Source of the DNA: Spinacia oleracea
Taxonomy: Eukaryota > Streptophyta > Magnoliopsida > Caryophyllales > Amaranthaceae
Direction of reading: 5' to 3'
Assembly: GCF_020520425.1 (NCBI RefSeq)
Contig: NC_079490.1
Location: 120,114,715-120,178,714, forward strand
Length of the DNA stretch: 64,000 nt
Part shown: positions 1 through 10,667 of the stretch, one piece after another
Layout of the letters: each line of letters opens with the position of its first letter
How positions within the stretch are numbered: position 1 is the stretch's first letter
Notes under the pieces: generated by a model
Seen by the model: only the letters and a program-made list of their open reading frames with translations
What the model was told of the DNA's origin: nothing
Database searches by the model: none
Translations under genes and position numbers: made by a program

Positions 1-1533
1 CATGGGCGCTGCGGCGTAGCTGCTTGGGCGAGGCGTGGGCTTCGGCCTACGGCCTTGCCTTGGCACGTTTGGGTCGTTTTGTTTATGTTTCGGTTGAAAA
101 CGATTTTAATTAAATTTAATTTCGTAATTTAATTTTTTTTCTCGGAATCTAATTTTGATTAATTTAATTTATTATAAATTATTTTATACTAATTATTTTA
201 CTAAAATTAAAACCTTGATAAAATTTAAATTAATTAATTTTAATCAACATGAAAATAAAATTAAGGGATTTAAATATTATTTTATATGAGCTTTAAATTT
301 TAATTAAATTTGTAAGTTTCCGGTTGGACTAGGAAATACACTTTTATGTTAAAAATTTGTAAAGCATGTAAATTTTTGGTTTTATTGGGAGCTTTTAGTC
401 ATTAAACTCTTGATTAGGTCTACATTCCTTTAAGGTTAAAACAACTCGATTAGAACTAATAAGGTTGAATAATCTGTAGATTGTTGGAACCTTTGATTAG
501 TTGCTGCAAATGTTTATGTGATGCATGATTTTTTCTACTAACTTGCTATGTGGGTCATTCATTGATAAATGAATGGGTGAATGGTATATTGTGAATGTAC
601 TGTTTTGCAGTTATGGAAAGTGACTAGTATGGCCCAAATAGGATAGAAAATATGGTCTGCGTACCATTAATTTGAATGTAAAATTGGTCTAATACACCAA
701 AGTTTTATTTTAAATATGGTCTGCGTATCATCAAATAGATGTAATTAGTTTTAATTATAGCATATCCTATTTGAACAAAATGGCGTCATCCATGGTGAAA
801 TTCAAGACGGAGTTTCCAATTCATTTTCAAAGACGGAGTTTGAAGTTGAAGCTTCAAGATGAAGTCGGGCCATACTAGATGACATTTAAATCTTATGCAT
901 GCTTTAAGTTATTTATTGCTTTAAATATGTCTTAATTATGCATGAGATTATGGCTTAATTATATTGCATGATTAAGGATTTTAGTTCACTTAAAATCTAA
1001 CCAACATAGTAAGAGCCTTAAGTTCCAAACTTTAAAATTTGAGTTAAAGGGTGCCATGACAAAATAAAACTTACTTGGATAACCTTTACATCAATCTAAG
1101 TAATAGTTTTCCGCCATAGCGAGGTGTTACTTGTTGATCCTAAAGGGGTAAGGTACACAAATAATTGTGAGTACATGTTAGTTTTGGTGAAACTCAACGA
1201 TGTAAGTAAGGAGTCCTTTTATGTCGTGGAAAATGAGATAGGTTTACCTAATAAGTTCTTAGACGTACCTATCAACCAAGAGTAGTTCTAGACTATTAGC
1301 AAAGGATTTGCTTATCTAAAATATTTTAGAATTGAGTCTAAATACATAATGTGCTTAATTATTCAATGATTTAAGGATCTTGGATTCATTTTATTCACAC
1401 CTGTCGAAACACAAAACTCGAATAAAATGCTTAATAAATATTGAATTATGCATGAATGCTAGAAACTAAGTTTATTAAGAGAAAGTATGAATGGTTATTT
1501 ATTTGTTTATTCTTTTCAATTGTAGTTTTAACC
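1..1533 (+). other. Untranslated leader of element A
   Basis: This AT-rich non-coding stretch is collinear with the leaders of B (about 5040-6480), C (14700-16080, reversed) and D (from about 63780). It carries phrases repeated in all copies, such as the block around 600-780 containing TGGTCTGCGTACCAT. I see no gene in it. The bases just before the gag ATG form a pyrimidine tract ending in TTGTAG (1520-1525), which reads like a 3' splice acceptor, so the leader may contain an intron. That is inference. Confidence 0.6.
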
Positions 1534-2399
1534 ATGGCAAACAACAATTCATTCAACATCCGATCAATTCTTGAAAAGGAGAAGTTGAGCGGGAAAAACT
1601 TTCTTGACTGGCAAAGGAACTTGCAAATAGTTCTTATGCAGGAAGAAAAGGAGTACGTCCTGGAAGAGACGATGTCCGAAGCCCCGGGCTAAGGGGTCAC
1701 TCAGGCAGCCCTCAATCGTTGGATTGATGCCAACAAGGATGAGAAATGTCTAATGCTTGCAACCATGAGTGCAGATCTACAAAAAAACGTTCATCAACTC
1801 AGATGCTTTCACAATCATCTGTGAGTTAAAGAACATGTTCCAAGATCTGGCTTGAGTGGAAAGATCCGGGACTTATAGGAAAATTCTTGACACCAAGCTC
1901 AAGAAGGGCGAGCCCGTAAGTCCACATGTTCTCAAGATGATTGGATTAATTGAGAATATGAGTCGGCTGGATCAGCAGTTCTCTCAAGAAATGGCTGTAG
2001 ACACCAACCTCCATTCTCTTCATAACGGGAATGATCAGTTCAAACTGAACTACAGCATGAATAGTCTGGAAAAAACGCTCACCGAGCTTCACGGTATGCT
2101 GAAGACCGTTGAAAAGACGCTCAAAAGTGATAAGAAAGATGTGCTTATGGTGCGTGGGGGAAAGTTCAAGAAATCTGTCTAAAAGAGGAATGCTAAGAAA
2201 GGTGGCAAGAAAGCCTGCCCAACTAAGAAAACTGGCGGCACCAAGTCTGAAAAGAAGATGTTGAGCCAACCCACTTCTGAATCTGAATGCTTCAACTATA
2301 AGAAGAAGGGGCATTGGAAGAGAGATTGCTTGAAGTTTAAGGAAGATCAGAAGAACGGAACTGTCATTCCATCTTCAGGTATTTTTGTTATAGACTTCA
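1534..2399 (+). pseudogene. Element A gag, broken (UBN2/Retrotran_gag-like)
   Basis: Gag is the capsid and RNA-binding part of a Ty1/copia polyprotein. The chosen start is the ATG at 1534 (MANNNSFNIRS...). The N-terminal part has the usual copia gag opening with LSGKNFLDWQRNLQIVL. Reading stops at a TAA at 1690-1692, is frameshifted near an A-run at about 1780, and continues from 1856 to a stop at 2180-2182. A remnant zinc knuckle lies at about 2287-2330, with the second cysteine replaced by tyrosine (C-F-N-Y...H...C). The frame is then cut by element B. This gag differs in sequence from that of element C, although pol and LTRs are alike. It is not functional. Confidence 0.8.
2395..2399. repeat. 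Left target-site duplication of element B (degenerate)
   Basis: CTTCA lies directly before the B 5' LTR. CTGTA (23153-23157) lies directly after the B 3' LTR. Element C, uninterrupted at this point, reads GACTGTA here, which fits CTGTA as the original target with two later changes in the left copy. Confidence 0.6.
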
Positions 2400-2719
2400 T
2401 GAAGGAAATAATTCCCTTGGTCCAAGTATGCATTTAATGGTAAGTCTAATAAATGCGGTTCGGTATTAATTATACAAGTTAATAATTCAGTGAGATCAAG
2501 TGAACTGTATGCCTAGCTAGAGGCCACTTCAGTTCAAGTGGATTAATGATATTAATCCACAGCTTACTCTTGACTGAACCCGTAGGGTCACACAAATAGT
2601 ACGAAAACGGATCAAGTATTTAATAGCATTAAATACTCCTTCTATGAATATTCGGAATCGACGGATCTTGGTTTCAGTGGGAGCTGAGATCGTCAAAGGC
2701 AATTAATGAATACTCGGAA

Positions 2720-3030
2720 ACGATGATATTACCGGAAACAGAAATATGGATCGTATCGGAAATATAAATATTATCCAAGTCGTAGATGTTGCCGGAAACG
2801 GAAACATGGTACGTGTCGGAAAATATTATCGGAAATGGAAATATTGCCGGAATCGGAAATATTGTCGGAAACGGAAATATTGTCAGAATCGGAAATATTA
2901 TCGGAATCGGAAAATAATTCCGGAAACGGAAATATTAAATATTTGTTCGAAACGGAAATTAATTCCGGAATCGGAAATGTTAAATATTGTTCGTATCGGA
3001 AATGAATTCCGGAATCGGGAAATTAATCGG
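2720..3030 (+). repeat. Degenerate tandem array in LTR U3
   Basis: Units of about 15-18 bp, with consensus near CCGGAAWCGGAAATATT, are repeated more than ten times with small changes. The same array occurs in every LTR of the family here: about 9180-9490 and 18260-18560 (reverse strand), 22040-22350 and 59600-59890. It lies upstream of the TATA box, as expected for U3 repeats. Confidence 0.85.
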
Positions 3031-3462
3031 AAGCGCGTCGTACGAATTAGCATCGGACGAGCTTGCTAGACGAAGGCCCAACACAAAGCCAGGCCCGCGT
3101 CCAGCAAGCCAGCGCGCCACACGAACAGCCAAGGCCACGCTAGGCCCAGCGCAAGGCCAGGCCCAGCAGGCCGTGGCTGCGAGCGTAGTTGTAGCAGTGG
3201 GCTGCGAGCAGGCTACGAAGCTCGCGTGGGCTTGTTGCTCGCGTGGGTCGAGCGGCCGTGTGGGATGTGCGTGGGCATGGCCTGCACGCTTGCGGGTCAT
3301 GCTCGTGTAGTGTTTGTGCTTCCGTACGAAATCTAAAACGTATAGGATTCATTTGATGATTAAATTCCTAATCCTAATGGATAAATTAATTAATAAGAGT
3401 GCTAATAAGATTCTACTTAATTAATTCGTATCCTAGTAGGATTCGATTACTTTTTCCATAGC

Positions 3463-3473
3463 CTATAAATATA
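3463..3473 (+). promoter_or_regulatory. TATA box of B 5' LTR
   Basis: CTATAAATATA stands about 360 bp before the LTR end. The same place in other copies holds TATAAATATG (8724-8733 and 17801-17810, reverse strand) and TATAAATAT (62377-62385). It is the likely pol II promoter that sets the U3/R border. Confidence 0.7.
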
Positions 3474-3827
3474 TGACTAATGCTCATATTTTACAACGAG
3501 TTTTAAGTATTCTAAAGGTGAGAATTTTGAGCAAAAATTCAGTCATATACTTTGCCCATATTGCCGAAAATAATAGTACCTTAAGGGCGATTCTAGTTAG
3601 TCAATCTTAAGGCGGATCCGGACGTGCTGTGGACTTTCTACGGAGGGACGACACTTGGAGTCCTAAAGACTTGTTCTTGTTCGGTTCGGGCGCAGAAAGG
3701 GAGGGCACGCTACAAAGAGTATGCATCCTAATTGTGCTAATTGTTATGTGGCAATTAATTTGGAATCCTGGCTTTCATGGTTTTTCCGCATGATTTATAT
3801 TCGTTAATATGTATCATAACCTAACAG

Positions 3828-3841
3828 TGGTATCACGAGCC
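3828..3841 (+). other. Primer-binding site of element B
   Basis: TGGTATCACGAGCC lies one base after the LTR. It fits the 3' end of plant initiator tRNA-Met (usual site TGGTATCAGAGC) except for an extra C after TGGTATCA. The same extra base occurs in C and D. Confidence 0.8.
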
Positions 3842-6800
3842 TCTAATTAATTCAATAATAATTGCTTAACATGGTTAAATTTTACAAATTTGCAAGGAAT
3901 TAAAAGGGGTGATTAATTTTCGTAATTGTTAATTAATTGGAAATTTGCGTTTATTTAATTATATGTACGCAGTTTTTCGGCAGTTTCTTCGTTACTCAAC
4001 AAAATCAAGTGATTTTTGTGTCAATTCCGCATGTAAAAGGCATTCTAAATTTTTGACAAAAATACAATTTTTTCGTCCGAACGCAGAATTCCCAAATTCG
4101 AAGCCTAACTATGACTTTTCGGAGGTTTTAGTTTTTCGAACGCAAAAGTTTGTAATTTTAAGATGTTAAATTAAATATTTGCGATTCTTGTTGTTAAGTC
4201 TTGAATTTTTGATTGACCTACTGTATATGTTTAACAAATTTGAATGCCTAAGCTTGTTAAATATACAACCTAATTTGTAATTGTAATTAATTTGTTGAAA
4301 TTCGAATAATTTAGAATTGATTTGATTTTCATAATTAATTAATGATTTAATTAGGTATCCATGATTAAAAGCCACCATAAAAATTGTTAATTTATGATAA
4401 ATTTTAAATTTTTATGACCTAGATTTGAATCCATGATAATTGGAAATTAATTGATTAATAAATTTTCGATTTTTCGCCCTAAAATTATGAAATTAATATG
4501 ATTTATTAATTTGTCAATGATTTTGAATTAAAAAGTTTTAATTTTATGAAATTTGCTCATAAATGTTGCACGCACAAAGCAATGGACGCTACGTGTTACC
4601 TTAAGGGGTGTTGTATAGTGCGGGCACGCGACGACGAGCAAGGGAGCTCGTCGCCCGTGCGGTACGAATGCAGCGAGCAACAAAGCTTGGCGCGCGCGCG
4701 AGGCAGTGATGCCTGGGCGTGTGTGCTGCGAGCATGGGAGATGGGCGATGAAGCGTGGCACAGCAAGACGAGGCGCGCGCACGCGAGAGCGAGAGCTGGC
4801 TCGACCAGCGAGCGCTGCCTCGCCAGCGAGCGATGGCTCGCGCCCAGCGAGCGATGCCTCGCCAAGGCAGTTGTTGCGAAGCGAGCGAGCATTGCTGCGC
4901 GCAAGCGTGGCTTGGCTTGCTGCGTTTGCGCGTGGCTGTTGCTGCTCGTGCCATGGCTATGCGATCAGTCGAGGGGCGCTGCCGCCTCGTGCACTCGACG
5001 GGGCTTGGGCGCAAGCTCAAGTGCCTCGTCTTGTTACGATTGATGCGTTTTTGAATTTAATTTTGAATTTTCAGTTCGGAAACGATTTTAATTAATTTTT
5101 AATTTCGTAATTTAAATTGTTTTCTTGGAATTTAATTTTGAATTATCTAATTATTATAAAATTCTAATTTATACTAATTATTTTACTAAAATTAAAACCT
5201 TGAATTAATTTAAATTCATTCATTTAATTCAACTGAAAATAAATTGAAGGATTCAATTATAAATTTATATGAGGTTTAAATTTTAATTAAATTTGTATGT
5301 TTCCGGTTAGCCTAGGAAATACATTTTTATGTTTAAAATTAGTAAAGCATGTAAATTTATTGGTTTAAGTGGGAGCGTTTTAGTCATAAACTCTTGATTA
5401 GGTCTACATTCCTTTAAGGTTAAAACAACTTGATTAGAATTAATAAGGATTGAATAATTGGTAGATTATTGGAAGCCTTGATTAATTGCTGCAAATATTT
5501 ATGTGATGCATAATATGTTCTACTAACCAGCTATATATGTGGGCCATTCATGATAATGAATGGGTGAATGATATATATTGTATATGTACTGTTTTGCAGG
5601 TTATTGAAAGTGACTAGTATGGCCCAAATAGGATAGTAAATATGGTCTGCGTACCATTAATTTGAATGTAATAGTGGTCTAATGCACCAAAGTTTTTTCA
5701 ATTTATATATGGTATGCGTACCATCAAATAGTTGTAGTTAGTTTAAATTATAGCTGATCCTATTTGAAGAAAATGGCGCCTCCCATGATGGAATTCAAGA
5801 CGGAGTTTCCAATCCATTTTCAAGACGGAGTTGAAGTTGAAGCTTCAAGATGAAGTCGGGCCATACTAGATCACATTTATATCTTATGCATGTTTTAAGT
5901 TATTTATTGCTTTAAATATGTCTTAATTATGCATGAGATTATGGCTTGATTATGTTGCATGATTAAGGATTTTAGTTCACTTAAAATCTAACCAACATAG
6001 TAAGAGCCTCAAGTTCCAAACTTTAAAATTGAGTTAAAAGGTGTCATGCCAAAATAACACTTACTTGGATAAACCTTTACATCAATCTTAGTAATAGTGT
6101 TTCGCCATAGCTAGGTGTTACTTATTGATTCTAAAGGGGTAAGGTACACAAATAATTGTGAGTACATGTTCGTTTTGGTGAAACTCAACGATATAAGTAA
6201 GGAGTCCTTTTATGTCGTGGCAAACGGGATAGGTTTACCTAATAAGTTCTTAGACGTGCCTATCAACCAAGAGTAGTTTCTAGACTATTAGCAAAGGCTT
6301 TGCTTACCTAAAATATTTTAGAATTGAGTCTAAATACATAATGTGCTTAATTCTTCAATGATTTAAGGATCTTGGAATCATTTTATTCACACCTGCCGGA
6401 ACACATAACTTGAATAAAATGCCAATGACTTGTTTAAATTGCATGATTGCTTTAATTTTCAAGTTATTACCCATGATAAATGTTTAGACTTTGCATGCTT
6501 CAATATGTTTTAATTATTATTTATAATTAAATATCTTGCACTGCAGTAAATCCTTTTAGAAAGGTAACAGCAAATTTCCTCGATTGGTAGTGAACACAAG
6601 AACGATTCACGGAAATGAGAGAAAATGAGCAATTTAAATGTACGTTTCTTATAACGGCTTTTATGGTTGTTTTCGAGTATCAAAGTTGAATGGAAAACCG
6701 ATTGGTGCTTGTGATTCAAAATACAATGTAGTTTTGAGATCATAAAGCATTGAGTTTAAACGCTCAGCTTTACCAATGGTTAACAACCTTATATCTTTGT

Positions 6801-7180
6801 CCATTTAATTCTCGAATGAGTCTAGTCCCTGGACATTCGAATAGATCGATGCTTAGTGAACTTTAGAAGCTTCTGGTAAGATCATCTAGTTGAAGCAAAT
6901 ATTCAACATAAATAAAATGGTAAGAAATTTGTTGGAGTGACATTGGACATGTCTAACAAAATATAAAAGTCAATACTAGAGAAGTCAATTCTTAAGACTA
7001 TAAGAAAGGGTACAAGAAATAGGAAAACAAGGAACAAATGAAAGGAATTTACGATTCCGTTTCTACCTATAAGTTTATGTTTAAAGAAAAGTGACCTAGC
7101 AATCAAACTTCCTTGGTATCATATACCGCTTGAGGTTCTTACTTCGGTAATAACTCAAACAATGGAAGCTAGGCTACACT
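3842..7180 (+). other. Leader of element B, no intact gene
   Basis: The stretch 3842-4545 is AT-rich. A GC-rich island at 4560-5040 holds the stem-loops described in the findings: CGACGAGC/GCTCGTCG at 4632-4653 and GCGAGC/GCTCGC at 4826-4841. Positions 5040-6480 are AT-rich and collinear with the A leader. From 6480 to 7180 the sequence no longer resembles the other copies and no gag can be read. Open frames in the island are alanine- and arginine-rich composition artefacts present on both strands. Confidence 0.6.
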
Positions 7181-8370
7181 AATGGCCTACAAGTGGGAAA
7201 TGAAGCATGGCAATGCTACATTAGTTGTAGGGTCATCTAGTTTGTTTTAAGTGCTTTCAAGGCTGGAACTTAATGGCTATTTTGTTCCATAATCAGCATA
7301 CCTAAATTTCTGTTTTCAAACATAGAAAGACTCACATTCAAGAAGAACAAAAACAATGTTTGTTTGTTTATTTGAATGAAATGGTCATTTACGGGTTGAG
7401 TCAATATGCTTGATTGAAACAAACAACTCTTTAACAATAAAAACTTTACTAGGTTCAAATCAATCTCTTGATTTGAGTTCCACTAATCTTTGGCATTGTT
7501 ACTTAGACCATGTCAACAAATTAACATTCAAAAACTCTATTCTGATGGACTTTTGAAAGTTGATTGATTTCTAGATCAATTCAAGACAAGCTAGTCTTAC
7601 TTGTTGAAAGTAACAAAAGATATGAACTATTGTTAGAACACCTAGACAATAGAGTTCAAAGCTAAAGAGAGATTTTATGACTTTATTATTTCACCTAAAT
7701 TTGAGTAAATATTGGTTTATTTACTCAAAGTGATATAAGTTTGAATCTGTTTGGCTAGTTCAAAGATTCAGAAGTATAAAATCCACTTGGCAAGAAATCA
7801 TAAAGATCTAAGATAGATCATGTTGATGATTACTTAAGACCAAAAATGATCATCAATGATTGTGTGTTGTAATTTCACGATCTAGCTACATAAGATATGG
7901 CATATCTAAGTTGGAATGATCGAAGTCAATTAGTACTTGATTCGATCAATGATGAATCATAAAGAACTTTCCTATAATTTCTAAACAAAATGCTCAACTG
8001 CCACCAAACTAAACCAAAATTGGTCAAAGCTATTGAAAAGTAATTTCAGAATATCTTTTCATAAAGAGTTGTTAAACTCACTGGGAGCTTAGTGTTTGTT
8101 ATTCGACAAACTAAGGCCCATGTCTAGATATATGTTTCATTGTGATTTATTCAAATGAGACACAAGGGTATTGTTTCTACCACGAATTTTTGAGAACATA
8201 ATGTTTGTTTGCTCGAAATAATGTCCTTTTGGAGATTCATTTCCAAAATGACAAGTGGGAGAAAATAGACCTCGAAAGTCTTCGAGGCGAACAACAAACA
8301 TAAACGGACATTCCGGAGGCTTTTTCGAAGTTCTTTAGAAAATCCGAACACTTATTCTCTATGGACTTTA
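7181..8370 (+). pseudogene. Element B pol remnant, protease-integrase part
   Basis: There are scattered matches to the copia polyprotein, in order: a stretch like the VGNGARIAAL segment (about 7190), a gag-pre-integrase piece reading LWHC.LDHVN (about 7490), an integrase-like stretch around 7730-7830, and a segment matching the TSGRKVDLEE region (about 8240-8300). Stops and shifts occur every few dozen codons. It is much further from C than the A pol is, although B's LTRs stay close to C's. The remnant is broken at 8370 by C and continues at 18881. No product is possible. Confidence 0.65.
8366..8370. repeat. Left target-site duplication of element C
   Basis: CTTTA directly precedes the C LTR and is repeated exactly at 18881-18885. 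The 5-bp size is normal for Ty1/copia integrases. Confidence 0.93.
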
Positions 8371-9803
8371 TGTTAGGTTATGATACATATGATATTACAT
8401 AAATCATGCGGAAACAACCATTAACCCAGGAATGCATATTATTTACACATAATCATATAGCATAATTTAGATGCATACTCTTTGTTGCGTGCCCTCCCTA
8501 GCTGCGCCCGAACCGAACAAGAACAAGTCTTTAGGACTCCAAGTGTCGTCCCTCCGTAGATAGTCCACAGCACGTCCGGATCCGCCTTAAGATTGACCAA
8601 CTAGAATCGCCCTTAAGGTACTAGAATTTTCGGCACTTTTGAGCAAGATGTGTGATTGAATTTTTCTCTCAAAAACTCACTTTGAATACTTTGAAACTCG
8701 TTATAAATTGTGAACCCAGGCCACATATTTATAGGGGTATGGAAAGGGAATTGGAATCCTATTCAGATACAAATTAATTAAACCTAGAATCCTACAAGAA
8801 CTCTAATTAATTAATTTATCTAATAGAATTAGGAATTTAATCATTGACCGAACTCTGCATGTTTTAGGAATCGTGCATGAACACAAACACTCACGCACAC
8901 ACACACGGCAGCCACGATGGGCCGCCCATGCGCGTGCGTGCGAGCAACAGCCCACGCAGCGAGGCCTACGCGAGCTACAAGCCCACGTAGCTCCTGCGCG
9001 CGCTGCGCGCGCTGTGCGCGCTGCCTCGGCCTGCTGGGCCTGGCCTTGCGCTGGGCCTGGCGTGGCCTTGGCTGTTCGTGTGGCGCGCTTGGCTTGCTGG
9101 GCGATGGCCTGGCTTCGTGCTGGGCCCTCGTCCGGCAGGCCTCGTCCGATGCTTATTCGTACGATACGCTTCCGATTAAATTTCCGATTCCGGAATTCAT
9201 TTCTGATACGAACAATATTTAATATTTCCGATTCCGGAATTAATTTCCGTTTCGAACAAATATTTAATATTTCCGTTTCCGGAATTATTTTCCGATTCCG
9301 ATAATATTTCCGATTCTGACAATATTTCCGTTTCCGGCAATATTTCCGATTCTGGCAATATTTCCATTTCCGATAATATTTTCCGATACGTACCATGTTT
9401 CCGTTTCCGGCAACATCTACGACTTGGATAATATTTATATTTCCGATACGATCCATATTTCCGTTTCCGGTAATATCATCGTTTCCGGAGTATTCATTTC
9501 TTGCCTGTGACGATCTCAGCTCCCACTGAAACCAAGATCCGTCGATTCCGAATATTCATAGATGGAGTATTTAATGCCATTAAATACTTGATCCGTTTAC
9601 GTACTATTTGTGTGACCCTACGGGTTCAGTCAAGAGTAAGCTGTGGATTAATATCATTAATTCCACTTGAACTGAAGCGGCCTCTAGCTAGGCATTCAGC
9701 TCACTTGATCTCACTGAATTATTAACTTGTTAATTAATACTGAACCGCATTTATTAGACTTATCATAGAATGCATACTTGGACCAAGGGCATTATTTCCT
9801 TCA
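8371..9803 (-). repeat. 3' LTR of element C
   Basis: Read on the minus strand it starts TGAAGGAAATAATGCCC and ends CCTAACA. It is almost identical to 17448-18880. The TATA box is at 8724-8733 (reverse) and the U3 array at about 9180-9490. Confidence 0.95.
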
Positions 9804-10667
9804 GTCTCCCACTTGTCCTTAGGGACAAGTGTGCATTTCCTAATTCCTTTGTCGCTCGATGCTTGCTCTTGAACATAAGGTAAGAGTTGTCATCCTTATT
9901 ATGTCCAGAGGTGTTCCTCGGTTTCAGAGTTCAACTGATCAAATAAACAGATAATCATAGCCTATGATTCATCCGAGCACGGCCATGCATTTCACAGTTT
10001 CTAGCTCTCCGAGTGGCCTTGTACAACTTTTAAGCATCTCATCCCAATTTATGGGAGGACAATCCCAATCTTGCGATCTTGAGATTAGACTTCGTTTGAT
10101 AGGTGATTACCTGAGCGTTGCCTTTATAGCCTCCTTTTACGGTGCGACGGTTGGTCAACGTCAAAGCAACCAGTTCTCAAACAAGTAATCTCAAATCACT
10201 CAGGTATTGAGGATTTAGTGTCTAATAATTTAATGAAATTTACTTATGAAAGATTTTCATCTCTTACAGTAAAGTTTCATAGGTCTTGTCCGATACTAGT
10301 CTTCCCAAAGTAAGTATCTATGCAAATGATTATGACATTGCCATGTCCACATAGTTCAAGAAACAGAACTACTAGTCATCTTGCATTCTAATCGTCTAAC
10401 GTTTTCTATGCGTCCAATTTTATAGAAAACTCCGATTAGGGACCATTTTCAACCTTTGACATTCAAGTTCACTTGATAGACATTTCTTAGTCACAGGACT
10501 GGTCCTGACAGTCTATCTTGAATATATCGTCAAATTGAAGGGACTCATCATTTAATAAACCACAAATTAAATGGAAAAATGAATTCTTTTCATTTATTGT
10601 GAATGATTAACCAATAATGTTTTACAAAGATTTAAACTCTAAAACTTTAAAACATTAAACAGAGACA
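9804..10667 (-). other. 3' non-coding region and polypurine tract of element C
   Basis: On the minus strand, GACAAGTGGGAGAC directly precedes the 3' LTR (9804-9817) and is the plus-strand primer tract. About 850 bp of non-coding sequence separates it from the end of pol. The same block occurs in B (20970-21718) and in A (26236-26835), so it is a family feature. No gene is seen in it. Confidence 0.8.

Larger units (their letters stand above)
1..2399 (+). mobile_element. Ty1/copia element A, left part (leader and gag)
   Basis: This is the 5' part of an LTR retrotransposon whose 5' LTR lies outside the window. The first 75 bases match the GC-rich leader of element D near 63710-63785, so position 1 falls inside the leader. 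A gag region follows and is cut off at 2399 in the codons just before the protease, where the LTR of element B begins. The same reading resumes at 23153 with the protease motif, so the two parts are halves of one copy separated by a 20.75-kb insertion. Confidence 0.85.
2400..3826 (+). repeat. 5' LTR of element B
   Basis: The LTR starts TGAAGGAAATAATTCCC and ends CATAACCTAACA, and a primer-binding site follows after one base. The order inside is an AT-rich start, a degenerate array of GGAAATATT/CCGGAA units (about 2720-3030), a GC-rich block (3040-3310), a TATA box at 3463, and an R/U5 part containing a block (about 3590-3720) conserved in all copies. The reading frames in the GC-rich block are base-composition artefacts. 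Confidence 0.92.

Noticed and set aside
9180..9490. LTR repeat array as a CRISPR-like array
   Set aside because: Units are degenerate and lack unique spacers. The array lies inside plant LTRs in five places.
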